A DNA stretch of 64,000 nucleotides from Salinimonas iocasae (GTDB lineage: Bacteria; Pseudomonadota; Gammaproteobacteria; Enterobacterales; Alteromonadaceae). A model generated the notes under the pieces. That model made no database searches, was not told the DNA's origin, and saw only the letters and a program-made list of their open reading frames with translations. The translations under genes and the position numbers were made by a program. Location of the stretch: NCBI RefSeq assembly GCF_006228385.1, contig NZ_CP039852.1, forward strand, positions 2,124,001 to 2,188,000, read 5' to 3'. This document shows, piece after piece, positions 46,355-55,447 of the stretch. Numbering within the stretch: position 1 is the stretch's first letter; the number at the start of each line of letters is the position of its first letter.

Positions 46355-48431
46355 TAAAGTGCTCATCGCTACGGCCATTGCCAGCGCACTTACCGGCGCA
46401 TTGATGGTTATTGGCTACAATAACCTTGCAGGTGAAGAGCCTGCCTCTGATAACGGCGCCCAAGAGCCGCTTTACTGGGTCGCCCCCATGGATGATAGCT
46501 ACCGTCGTGATAAACCGGGCAAATCGCCGATGGGGATGGATTTGGTGCCGGTGTACGAGAAAAACACCACAGATAACGATGAACCGGCAGGCACAGTTAC
46601 CATCTCGTCCGCGGTGGAAAACAATCTTGGCGTGAGAACCGCGAAAGCAAGGGCCGGTCAAATAAATGCCGATATCAGTACAGTAGGATACGTAAAATAC
46701 GATGAAGATGAGATTGTTCATATACATCCACGAGTTGAAGGCTGGATAGAGCAGCAGTTCGTAAAGGCTGCCGGCGACCCGGTAGAAAAGGGGCACCCCC
46801 TTTACGCCCTTTATTCGCCGGAACTGGTCAACGCTCAGGAAGAATATATTATTGCCCTTCGCCGCGATAATCCGGCCTTGATTGCAGCGGCCAGAGAACG
46901 ACTTGCTGCGCTTGAAATCCCCGATGATGTGGTTAAACAGGTATCCCGTCAAAAAGAGGTTGTTCGTACTGTGACGTTCGACGCGCCAAAGTCTGGTTTT
47001 GTTAACGAACTGAATATTCGGGACGGGTTTTATGTTCAACCAGGCATGACCCTGATGAGTATCGGACAGCTGGATACGGTATGGGTAGAGGCTGAGGTAT
47101 TTGAACGCGATGCTGGCTCCGTTAGTGCTGGCATGCCGGTGACGATGACTGTTGACGCTGTTAAGGGGAAAACCTGGACCGGCACCGTTGATTATGTTGC
47201 TCCAGCCCTGCAGGCGTCTAATCGAACCCTGCCGGTCAGATTAAAATTTGCCAATCCTGACCATCACCTGAAGCCTAATATGCTCGCAGATATCCATATT
47301 GATGTGCCGGTTGATACACAGGCTGTACTCGTGCCGAATGAAGCTGTTATCCGCACAGGTTCTCAAAACCGGGTGGTACTGGCGAAAGGTGACGGCAAGT
47401 TTCGCTCTGTTGCCGTTACATTGGGTCGTTCGGGTAAAAACGAGATAGAAATTCTGAGTGGCGTTAATGAGGGTGAGCGCGTGGTCACCTCGGCACAGTT
47501 CCTGATCGACTCAGAGTCCAGTAAATCTTCTGACTTTGCCCGGATGAACAGCGAAGCTGACAATACCGCTGTCTGGGCAAAAGGAATGGTAAAGGCCGTT
47601 CTAAGCGACAAGCGCAAGGTAACCATCGCTCATGAGCCAGTGCCCGCGCTTGATTGGCCGGCTATGACCATGGACTTTGCTGTGGCAGATGAGGTCGCAT
47701 TTGATAAGCTCGCAAAAGGTCAGTCACTCCATTTTGAAATAGACAGTGAAACAGGAGGCTCCCCTGTAATCACTGGCATTCACATCATGCAACAGGGTGA
47801 GGAGCCTGAAGTAAGCGTTAAGAAGCAACATAACGCCCGCACTGATATGGGAAAGGAGCAGGCGGTATCTGAATCTATCGCTGTGACCGGCACAATCAAT
47901 GCGGTATCACAGGATACCCGTACGCTTACTATTGACCATGATCCTGTTGAAGCCTGGGACTGGCCAGCTATGACGATGGATTTCAACGTGTTCAGCAAAA
48001 TTGATATGAATACGCTCGCAGCGGGTCAATCTGTGCATTTTGAAGTAACCCGACACTCAGATAGTACGCTTACGATAACCCGGGTACATATAATGAAATC
48101 CCCCGACAATCCTGCTGACAATGCGCAAAGTCAGTCTGATTCAAAGCCACAGGCGGTGGCTGTTATGGGAACGGTTACAGCAATTAATCGTTCGGATCGC
48201 GCGCTGACCATTGAACACGAGCCGGTCGACGCCTGGGACTGGCCAGCGATGACAATGGATTTTGCTGTGGATGAATCGGTCAGTTTAAAGCAAGTTATGA
48301 CCGGACAATCTCTGCACTTTGAAGTTACCAGAAGTCAGAATGGCGCGCTTATTATCACCAGTATCCATATACTCAGTAGCCCCGAACCGGGCCACAATAG
48401 TGCCGGACATGATTCGCACCTGCCGAAGTAA
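46347..48431 (+). CDS. cusB: CusB-like efflux adaptor with three C-terminal CusF domains
   Basis: 694 residues. N-terminal anchor (1-24), a heavy-metal-binding domain (YWVAPMDDSYRRDKPGKSPMGMDLVPVY, about 40-70), adaptor core with lipoyl motif (HIHPRVEGWIEQQFVKAAGDPV) and beta-barrel (about 80-400), then three CusF-like beta-barrels of about 80 residues each (near 410-485, 510-585, 602-680). Each keeps the CusF copper ligands His...Trp-Pro-x-Met-Thr-Met (Trp at about residues 437, 539 and 632). Normal CusB is about 400 residues and CusF is a separate chaperone. The start at 46347 is supported by AAGGA 7 nt upstream and an 8-nt overlap with cusC. Confidence 0.95.
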   Translation: MNNKVLIATAIASALTGALMVIGYNNLAGEEPASDNGAQEPLYWVAPMDDSYRRDKPGKSPMGMDLVPVYEKNTTDNDEPAGTVTISSAVENNLGVRTAKARAGQINADISTVGYVKYDEDEIVHIHPRVEGWIEQQFVKAAGDPVEKGHPLYALYSPELVNAQEEYIIALRRDNPALIAAARERLAALEIPDDVVKQVSRQKEVVRTVTFDAPKSGFVNELNIRDGFYVQPGMTLMSIGQLDTVWVEAEVFERDAGSVSAGMPVTMTVDAVKGKTWTGTVDYVAPALQASNRTLPVRLKFANPDHHLKPNMLADIHIDVPVDTQAVLVPNEAVIRTGSQNRVVLAKGDGKFRSVAVTLGRSGKNEIEILSGVNEGERVVTSAQFLIDSESSKSSDFARMNSEADNTAVWAKGMVKAVLSDKRKVTIAHEPVPALDWPAMTMDFAVADEVAFDKLAKGQSLHFEIDSETGGSPVITGIHIMQQGEEPEVSVKKQHNARTDMGKEQAVSESIAVTGTINAVSQDTRTLTIDHDPVEAWDWPAMTMDFNVFSKIDMNTLAAGQSVHFEVTRHSDSTLTITRVHIMKSPDNPADNAQSQSDSKPQAVAVMGTVTAINRSDRALTIEHEPVDAWDWPAMTMDFAVDESVSLKQVMTGQSLHFEVTRSQNGALIITSIHILSSPEPGHNSAGHDSHLPK
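47568..48380 (+). repeat. Three tandem CusF-domain coding repeats in cusB
   Basis: Repeat units lie at about 47568-47790, 47868-48099 and 48150-48380. Units 2 and 3 share a nearly identical 30-base stretch (gcctgggactggccagc near 47953 and 48232, then atgac-atggattt), pointing to a recent internal duplication. Unit 1 is more diverged and separated by a longer linker. Confidence 0.9.
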
Positions 48432-48443
48432 GGAGGCTTCATC

Positions 48444-51400
48444 GTGATTGAGTCTATTATCAGATGGTCGGTGAAAAACCGTTTTTTAGTCTTGCTGGCA
48501 ACAGTGATGGTGATAATGGCGGGTATTTATTCGGTGAGCAAAACACCGGTAGACGCTCTGCCTGACCTGTCGGACGTTCAGGTTATTGTAAAAACCAGTT
48601 ACCCCGGTCAGTCCCCGCAGGTCGTCCAGGATCAGGTCACCTACCCGCTGACCACTGCCATGTTGTCAGTGCCAAAAGCGAAGACCGTTCGTGGTTTTTC
48701 CTTTTTTGGTGACTCATATGTGTACATCATATTTGAAGACGATACCGACCTTTACTGGGCCAGAAGCCGTGTTCTGGAATATCTGAATCAGGCCGCGGCG
48801 AGTTTGCCGGACACTGCAACACCGCAAATCGGCCCGGATGCAACCGGTGTGGGCTGGGTTTACATGTATGCGCTAACCGATCCATCAGGTAAACACGATA
48901 TCAGTCAGCTGCGAAGCATTCAGGACTGGTTTTTACGCTATGAGCTGCAGTCAGTAGATGGTGTATCAGAGGTTGCCACTGTTGGCGGCATGGTTAAACA
49001 ATACCAGGTTCAGGTTGACCCCGATCGCCTGCGCGGCTACAACATTCCACTGGATCTGATACAACGCGCTCTGATTCAGGGTAATCAGGAGACCGGCGCT
49101 TCAGTGGTAGAAATGGCTGAAGCTGAATATATGGTGACTGCTACCGGCTATATCCGCTCAGTAGACGATATTAACGCAATACCACTAGGGGTGAGTGAGA
49201 ACGGCACTGCATTAACAATTGGCGACATTGCCACCGTTACACTCGGGCCGCAAATGCGACGGGGCGTGGCTGAACTGAATGGTCAGGGCGAAGTTGTCGG
49301 CGGGATAGTGGTCATGCGCTACGGAGAAAATGCGCAGCAAACTATTGATGGTGTCAAAGCACGACTGGATGAATTAAAACGCTCACTGCCAAAGGGCGTT
49401 GAAATTGTGACAGTCTATGACCGCTCTGCACTAATCGACCGGGCCATTACGAATTTGCAGGATAAGCTTACTGAAGAGCTGATAGTCGTTGCGCTTATCT
49501 GTATAGCATTTCTGTTTCATTTGCGCTCTTCTCTTGTGGCCATTATCACTCTGCCCCTGGGTATTCTGGTAGCTTTTATAGTGATGTATTTTCAGGGTAT
49601 TAACGCCAACATTATGTCACTGGGGGGCATAGCTATCGCTATCGGCGCCATGACCGACGGGGCGATTGTCATGATTGAGAATATGCACAAGCATATGGAG
49701 CGCGAAACCGTTACTGAAGATAACCGCTGGCAAATTGTTACCCGTGCCGCTTGCGAGGTGGGGCCTGCGCTGTTCTTTTCGTTGCTCATTATTACAGTTT
49801 CGTTTCTGCCGGTATTTATTCTTGAAGCTCAGGAAGGCAGAATGTTCGCGCCCCTGGCCTTCACCAAAACATATGCGATGGCAGCATCTGCAGGTATTGC
49901 GGTGACAGTTGTTCCGGTGTTAATGGGATATTTCATCCGCGGAAAAGTAAGGCCAGAGGCCCGAAATCCGATAAACCGGTTCCTGATAGCACTTTACGTG
50001 CCGGTACTCAGGCAGGCTCTGCGCTTTCCCAAATCGACATTGATTGCTGCTTTGCTTGTTACCGTCATCGGTTTCTATCCGCTGAATAAAATTGGCAGTG
50101 AGTTTATTCCTCCCCTCGATGAGGGTGATCTGATGTACATGCCCACCACTTACCCGGGCATATCTATCGGTAAAGCGCGCGAGTTACTTCAGCAGACGGA
50201 TAAACTTATCCGGACTGTACCGGAAGTTGAATCAGTGTTTGGAAAAGTAGGTCGTGCTGATACAGCCACCGATCCGGCCCCGCTGACAATGATAGAGACT
50301 TTTATTCAGCTTAAACCTAAAAGCGAGTGGCGTAGTGGTATTACAACAGACGATCTGAAGGCGGAACTGGATGCGCTGGTTAACTTTCCCGGCCTGACGA
50401 ATGCCTGGGTAATGCCGATTAAAACGCGTATCGACATGTTAGCCACAGGGATTAAAACACCGGTGGGCATCAAAGTCGCCGGCACTGAACTGGAAGTGAT
50501 ACAAAAGATAGGTAAAGATCTTGAACGTATACTGGGTGAAGTACCAGGTACCACATCGGTATATTCCGAGCGCGTAGCAGGCGGACGCTATCTTAAGGTA
50601 GATATCCAGCGTGAAGAAGCCAGCCGTTATGGCCTGAATATCTCAGATGTTCAGCAGGTTGTAGCCACCGCGGTGGGTGGCATGAATGTGACGCGCACGG
50701 TAGAAGGCCTTGAGCGCTACCCGGTCAACCTGCGCTATCCGCAGGATTATCGTGACTCGCCTGAGAGTCTTGCCAGATTGCCAATTGTTACCGATAAAGG
50801 GCAGCGAATCGCGCTGGGCGATGTGGCTGATATATATATCGAAGATGGTCCACCAGGTATCAAAAGTGAAAACGCGCGCATCAATGGCTGGACGTTTATT
50901 GATATCGACAACACCGATATAGGGTCGTACGTACAAAGCGCTAAGGCTGCTTTAGCAGCTGAACTTGACCTGCCGCCAGGCTATTCTGTCACCTGGGCTG
51001 GCCAGTATGAGTATATGGAAAGGGCGAAGGATAAACTTACCTATGTGGTACCACTCACTCTCGCCATAATTGTCATCTTGCTATACCTCAACTTTAGAGC
51101 CTTCAGTGAAGTGCTGATGATTATCTTAAGTCTGCCGATGGCGATGATCGGCGGCTTATGGCTGCTCTATTTGCAAGGCTTTAATTTGTCGGTAGCGGTA
51201 GGTGTTGGGTTTATAGCACTTGCCGGTGTTGCTGTTGAAATAGGCGTAATCATGCTGGTGTATCTGAACCAGGCACTTAACACCCTAAAAGATCAAGCCA
51301 GGCATGATAACCGACAAATCGGACAAGACGCTTATCGCAAGGCCTTGCTGGAGGGTGCCGGCTTGCGTGTCAGACCCGTTATGATGACAGTTGCAACAAT

Positions 51401-51590
51401 CATTATCGGCCTGCTACCTATCATGTTCTCAAGTGGTACGGGGTCTGAGGTAATGAGCCGGATCGCCGCGCCTATGGTAGGTGGGATGACAAGTGCTCTG
51501 TTATTAACTCTGATTGTTCTGCCCGTCGTGTATGCGCAGGTAAAAGCACACAGTGTGAAGCGTTTCAATAAGGAGTTGCCCGGTGGTTAA
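48444..51590 (+). CDS. cusA: CusA-like heavy-metal RND efflux pump
   Basis: 1048 residues, standard for copper/silver HME-RND pumps. It starts with GTG; AAGGAGG lies 9 nt before. Signatures are TPVDALPDLSDVQVIVKTSYPGQSP near the N terminus, TM4 LGGIAIAIGAMTDGAIVMIENMHKH with the proton-relay Asp and Glu, MPIKTRIDMLATGIKTPVGIKV with the conserved periplasmic methionine region of CusA, and GSEVMSRIAAPMVGGM at the end. It pumps Cu(I)/Ag(I) from periplasm or cytosol with CusB and CusC. The last 8 nt overlap the PepSY gene. Confidence 0.96.
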   Translation: MIESIIRWSVKNRFLVLLATVMVIMAGIYSVSKTPVDALPDLSDVQVIVKTSYPGQSPQVVQDQVTYPLTTAMLSVPKAKTVRGFSFFGDSYVYIIFEDDTDLYWARSRVLEYLNQAAASLPDTATPQIGPDATGVGWVYMYALTDPSGKHDISQLRSIQDWFLRYELQSVDGVSEVATVGGMVKQYQVQVDPDRLRGYNIPLDLIQRALIQGNQETGASVVEMAEAEYMVTATGYIRSVDDINAIPLGVSENGTALTIGDIATVTLGPQMRRGVAELNGQGEVVGGIVVMRYGENAQQTIDGVKARLDELKRSLPKGVEIVTVYDRSALIDRAITNLQDKLTEELIVVALICIAFLFHLRSSLVAIITLPLGILVAFIVMYFQGINANIMSLGGIAIAIGAMTDGAIVMIENMHKHMERETVTEDNRWQIVTRAACEVGPALFFSLLIITVSFLPVFILEAQEGRMFAPLAFTKTYAMAASAGIAVTVVPVLMGYFIRGKVRPEARNPINRFLIALYVPVLRQALRFPKSTLIAALLVTVIGFYPLNKIGSEFIPPLDEGDLMYMPTTYPGISIGKARELLQQTDKLIRTVPEVESVFGKVGRADTATDPAPLTMIETFIQLKPKSEWRSGITTDDLKAELDALVNFPGLTNAWVMPIKTRIDMLATGIKTPVGIKVAGTELEVIQKIGKDLERILGEVPGTTSVYSERVAGGRYLKVDIQREEASRYGLNISDVQQVVATAVGGMNVTRTVEGLERYPVNLRYPQDYRDSPESLARLPIVTDKGQRIALGDVADIYIEDGPPGIKSENARINGWTFIDIDNTDIGSYVQSAKAALAAELDLPPGYSVTWAGQYEYMERAKDKLTYVVPLTLAIIVILLYLNFRAFSEVLMIILSLPMAMIGGLWLLYLQGFNLSVAVGVGFIALAGVAVEIGVIMLVYLNQALNTLKDQARHDNRQIGQDAYRKALLEGAGLRVRPVMMTVATIIIGLLPIMFSSGTGSEVMSRIAAPMVGGMTSALLLTLIVLPVVYAQVKAHSVKRFNKELPGG

Positions 51591-52296
51591 TGTTGTACGC
51601 CGCTATCATCGCTGGCTGATGTTATTTGTTGCCTTGCAGTTCTTATTGTGGGCAGTATCAGGCCTCTATATGGTGAGTATGGATATTCACTATATCCACG
51701 GTGAAAGTCTGGTCAACACACCGGCCGTCAGCGTAGCTGACGAACAGCGCAAAACCCGTTTTGAAACCATTGTACAAGCTTATCCTAACGCAGAGTCTGT
51801 CACATTGCGTTCGCTGGCCGGCAAGCCTGTGTATCAGGTTTATCTGGTAGATTCGTCCACGCCGCTGCTCATTGCAACGGATACGGGGCAGCCGCTTACA
51901 CAGATAAGTGAGCAGCAGGCTGCCCGTATAGCGGTTCGGGCCTTTACCGGGCAGGGAAATATTGAAAGTGTGAATAGCCTGGTTCAGCCTTCAGATGCGC
52001 CTGATGAATTGTCATCCCGGCATCTACCGGTATGGCAGGTAAATTTTGACGGCACGTTTTCCCCTACCCTTTATGTCAGCCAATATACCGGCGCTATCGT
52101 TACTGTCAGGCATCACCCCTGGCGCTGGTTTGACTGGATGTGGCGACTTCACATTCTTGATTGGGACGATGGTGCAACACTGGGCAATGTTTTCTTTCTG
52201 ATTTTTGCATTTACTGGTCTGGCAGGCGCTCTATCCGGCGCCGTGCTTTCCTACTGCCGAATATGCAAAAAAGACAGCCAAAGTGAGGCATTATGA
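51583..52296 (+). CDS. PepSY-domain inner-membrane protein
   Basis: 237 residues, GTG start with AGGAG 7 nt upstream. TM1 (HRWLMLFVALQFLLWAVSGLYMV), a periplasmic PepSY-type region (about 45-165), and TM2 (GNVFFLIFAFTGLAGALSGAVL). Conserved histidines flank both helices (RYHRW and WRLHILDWDD), as in PepSY_TM proteins thought to bind b-type heme. It overlaps cusA by 8 nt and the following reductase gene by 4 nt, so all three are coupled. Likely the partner of the next protein. Confidence 0.87.
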   Translation: MVNVVRRYHRWLMLFVALQFLLWAVSGLYMVSMDIHYIHGESLVNTPAVSVADEQRKTRFETIVQAYPNAESVTLRSLAGKPVYQVYLVDSSTPLLIATDTGQPLTQISEQQAARIAVRAFTGQGNIESVNSLVQPSDAPDELSSRHLPVWQVNFDGTFSPTLYVSQYTGAIVTVRHHPWRWFDWMWRLHILDWDDGATLGNVFFLIFAFTGLAGALSGAVLSYCRICKKDSQSEAL

Positions 52297-54137
52297 TGCG
52301 GTTCAGTTTCATAAAGCAATGTCACAAATGGGCCTCTGTCATCATCGGCGCTCAGTTAATTATATGGCTGGTCACCGGTCTATATTTTGGGCTATTCAGC
52401 CACGAGCGGCTGGCGTTACGCTCATCTTCAGCAGAGCTTGGTGAAGGTGCTTATCAGCATGGCGGTATCGTTCCCGCATCAATGCTCCCACTTGAACAGG
52501 TGCAGTCTCTTACCCTGCGTACATTAATGGGAAAACCGATTTATGTGGCAATCATCGAGGCGGGGGCACATATCGGACAGACAAGCCAGATTCAGCTATT
52601 TGATGCACATTCAGCTACACCCATTACTATCGACCGATTACTTGCTGAAAAAATTGCCAAACATGCCTACCCCGGCCCTGTACAAATTGCCAGTGCAACA
52701 TTTAAAGAAGCGCCCTTGTCTGATCTGCCCGGTCAGCAAAATGATGTGTGGCACATTGTTTTTGCCGATGCGCAAACTACTTATATGTTTATCGACAGTC
52801 GCACCGGCAGAATAATCACCCATTCGACCTATGACTCGCGGTTTTTTGATTTAATGCTCAAACTGCATTTTATGGATTATGGAAACAGTGGCGGCTTCAA
52901 CCACTGGCTAATTGTTACGTTTGCCGTGGTCACCTTATTGTTTGTTATAACCGGGTTAATCTGGCTGGTTGTTTTATTAAAAGATGGCCAGATAAATCCC
53001 ACGCGCGGCAGAAAAAAAATATTTTGCGCAACGCTGAATACTACAGATGCGCAAATGCGTATTTCCGGTCGCAGTAGCGAAACGATTTTTTACGCGTTAC
53101 AGCATGCCCATGTTTACCTGCCTTCGTCATGTGGCGGTGGCGGGAGTTGTGGTAAGTGTCTGATTCAGACCACTGGCGATTTGAAAATCACAACGGCGGA
53201 GCGCGAGTGTCTGACACCTGCAGATCTCAAAAAAGGAATGCGACTGGCTTGTCAGCATCTGGTTGCCGAGATTGACTCTGTTCATGCTCCAAAAGCTTAT
53301 CGGGACAAGCTGGTACTGGAAGTAGAACACTCCCGGTTTGTTACACCTACGATTAAATATATTCAATTCAGGGTAAAAACCGGGGACTTGCAAGCATACA
53401 AGGCGGGCGCGAGTATGCGGTTTGTTATTCCGCCGTCAGCGAATGCTAACCGACCAAACGATATTCCGGCGTTTTTTTCTACTTACTGGCAGGATACTCC
53501 AGACGGACATAGCTCCCATGATGGCGGCGTGCGCCACTACTCTATCGCTGATTTTGATAATGGTTCAGACACGCTCAGTGTGGCAGTAAAATGGCAACAG
53601 TCTGAAGATAAATCACAATCCGGAGTGGGTTCAGGGTACTTATGTCAGCTGAGGACCGGCCAGACCATCGACGCTATAGGTCCTGTTGAGTCGTTTTATT
53701 TATCGGATGCGCCGGTAACGCAACGATTTTTTATAGGTGCCGGTTCTGGAATTGCCCCGTTAAGAGCAATGATTTTCGAGCACTTATTGAAACATAGAAG
53801 CGCCATGCCGGTGTCCTTTTTTTATGGCGCCCGAACCCGCGCCGATCTGGCCTTCTACGATGAGTTCGAACAGCTGTCCAGACAGTTTTCTCAGTTTTAT
53901 TACTGCCCCGTACTATCAGCGCCCGATGATAACTGGCCGGGTAATTCTGGCTATGTTCAGGATGCCCTGGCACCAATACTTCGTCAGGCAAGTTTTAACC
54001 CCAGGATGGCAGAATTTTATCTGTGTGGTCCCTGGCCCCTCATGCAGGAAGTCGAAGCGCAGCTACATCGCTATGGCGTGACACCTGCCAATATTTTCAA
54101 AGATACCTTTAATCCTACAGCGAGAATAAACCAATGA
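52293..54137 (+). CDS. PepSY membrane domain fused to NqrF-like 2Fe-2S/FAD reductase
   Basis: 614 residues. An N-terminal half like the preceding PepSY protein (TM1 HKWASVIIGAQLIIWLVTGL, periplasmic region, TM2 HWLIVTFAVVTLLFVITGL, with LKLHFMDYG) is followed by a plant-type ferredoxin domain (about 245-320: SCGGGGSCGKC and a final Cys in RLACQH) and a ferredoxin-NAD reductase module: FAD motif RHYSIADF near residue 410 and NAD-binding GAGSGIAPLRAMI near 485, ending LCGPWPLMQEVEAQL. It should carry electrons from NADH through FAD and 2Fe-2S to membrane heme or the periplasm. Confidence 0.9.
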   Translation: MMRFSFIKQCHKWASVIIGAQLIIWLVTGLYFGLFSHERLALRSSSAELGEGAYQHGGIVPASMLPLEQVQSLTLRTLMGKPIYVAIIEAGAHIGQTSQIQLFDAHSATPITIDRLLAEKIAKHAYPGPVQIASATFKEAPLSDLPGQQNDVWHIVFADAQTTYMFIDSRTGRIITHSTYDSRFFDLMLKLHFMDYGNSGGFNHWLIVTFAVVTLLFVITGLIWLVVLLKDGQINPTRGRKKIFCATLNTTDAQMRISGRSSETIFYALQHAHVYLPSSCGGGGSCGKCLIQTTGDLKITTAERECLTPADLKKGMRLACQHLVAEIDSVHAPKAYRDKLVLEVEHSRFVTPTIKYIQFRVKTGDLQAYKAGASMRFVIPPSANANRPNDIPAFFSTYWQDTPDGHSSHDGGVRHYSIADFDNGSDTLSVAVKWQQSEDKSQSGVGSGYLCQLRTGQTIDAIGPVESFYLSDAPVTQRFFIGAGSGIAPLRAMIFEHLLKHRSAMPVSFFYGARTRADLAFYDEFEQLSRQFSQFYYCPVLSAPDDNWPGNSGYVQDALAPILRQASFNPRMAEFYLCGPWPLMQEVEAQLHRYGVTPANIFKDTFNPTARINQ

Positions 54138-54496
54138 AATATAGACGCTTAATACTTTCCGCCTCTGTTGTACTTGCATCACTAACTGCGCAGCCGGTGT
54201 TCTCACACTCTCAAATGAATCTGAATGAGAGTCAGCCGGCAAGTAATGCAATGTTGATGAGTGCGCCGGAAAAGTTATCTCTGACGTTTTCAGAAAGCGT
54301 CCGTTTAACGAACGTGACGCTAACCAATAAAGATGGCAAGGAAATCGATTTTGGCTTTGCTCCGGCCTTTGACAAAAGTGCAGATTTTGAGTGGAAATTA
54401 CCCGCGTTAGCGCCAGATACATACAAAGTCAGTTATGTGGTAATGAGCGATGACGGCCATAAAATGACAGGTAAATATTCGTTCATGGTGCACTAG
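54134..54496 (+). CDS. copC: Copper resistance protein CopC
   Basis: Periplasmic copper-binding protein, 120 residues, Ig-like fold. Signal peptide (about 1-24) followed directly by HSQMNLNESQPASNAMLM, the N-terminal His that is the copper(II) ligand in CopC proteins. The C-terminal part has YVVMSDDGHKMTGKYSFMV, with the conserved Asp-Gly-His pattern. It overlaps the reductase gene by 4 nt and is followed by copD, its usual membrane partner. Confidence 0.95.
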   Translation: MKYRRLILSASVVLASLTAQPVFSHSQMNLNESQPASNAMLMSAPEKLSLTFSESVRLTNVTLTNKDGKEIDFGFAPAFDKSADFEWKLPALAPDTYKVSYVVMSDDGHKMTGKYSFMVH

Positions 54497-54521
54497 GTCG
54501 CAGAATAATAGGGTATTTACA

Positions 54522-55406
54522 GTGTTTGACGTATTACAGGTCACCGGTAAATTTTTAACCTATTTTGGTTATGTTGCTATTGCAGGGGCATTTTATGCCC
54601 CTTTACTATGTAATGAAGTGCCTGACGCTGATGCCGGGCAAAGCATTGTGAAAAAATACCTGCGAGGATGCATCGTCGCGCTGATTTTTGCTATTGTCGG
54701 TACCGTGCTTTGGTTCTTCGCCAAGACAGGCGCACTGGCTTCTCGGGGGATTGACGGAGCGTTTGACCCGTTGATGCTGAAAATTGTGTGGTCAGCAGCG
54801 CCTGGTGATGCGCTATTGGTGAAGACGCTTGCCTTTTTCGGTGCCCTGATGGTAATCATCAGATATCAGTCGGCGCAGTACAAACCTGGCAAGATGTTTT
54901 ATATTGGTATGGGGTTACCAATGGTGATCGCTGCATTCAGTAGCACACTGACAGGTCATATCTTTGAACAGGCTATGCCTGAACATATCGCCCTTATTGT
55001 GCATATTATCACTATTTCCTGGTGGGCAGCGTCACTGCCCTTATTGATACAGCTTGCTTATCAATATCCGCCTTCGCATGTTCGCAGATACATGCTGCGA
55101 TTTGGCCGGGACGCCTGGGTTCCGATAGTCCTGCTAATTTTAACCGGTGTGGGAATGATTTATTCTCTGGCCGATTTACCTGAGGCTTTGTACCGCACAT
55201 TGTACGGGAATCTCTTCATGGTAAAAGCGTCTCTGGTGTTGGTGATGCTGTGTCTTGCCACCTGGCACAAATGGTTTCTTGTTCCACGACTTGTCAATAA
55301 CACACCAGAAACAGTAGTTCGTTCAGTTCAGGTTGAAAGCATTATTGCGCTAATTGTACTACTGACCACAGCCGTTTTTACTACATTTACAGGTCCACAC
55401 GATTAA
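54522..55406 (+). CDS. copD: Copper resistance membrane protein CopD
   Basis: 294 residues with about eight transmembrane helices, GTG start. Family pattern: YVAIAGAFYAPLLCNE at the N terminus, STLTGHIFE and LIVHIITISWWAASLPLL in the middle, and LATWHKWFLVPRLVNN near the end, with histidines that may bind copper. In other bacteria CopCD acts in copper uptake into the cytosol. It is the last gene of the copper locus, ending 42 nt before the convergent histidine kinase. Confidence 0.94.
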   Translation: MFDVLQVTGKFLTYFGYVAIAGAFYAPLLCNEVPDADAGQSIVKKYLRGCIVALIFAIVGTVLWFFAKTGALASRGIDGAFDPLMLKIVWSAAPGDALLVKTLAFFGALMVIIRYQSAQYKPGKMFYIGMGLPMVIAAFSSTLTGHIFEQAMPEHIALIVHIITISWWAASLPLLIQLAYQYPPSHVRRYMLRFGRDAWVPIVLLILTGVGMIYSLADLPEALYRTLYGNLFMVKASLVLVMLCLATWHKWFLVPRLVNNTPETVVRSVQVESIIALIVLLTTAVFTTFTGPHD

Positions 55407-55447
55407 CGACCTGTTAATTCGCACTAATTCAGTTGCGTGGGCAGAGG

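Noticed and set aside
46344..47039. Minus-strand open frame of 231 codons
   Set aside because: It runs antisense to the cusB adaptor core, with no recognisable domain.
47568..48380. Three spaced DNA repeats considered as a CRISPR-like array or assembly duplication
   Set aside because: They are in frame, diverged, and each encodes a full CusF-like domain with linkers of differing lengths, so they are protein-domain repeats.
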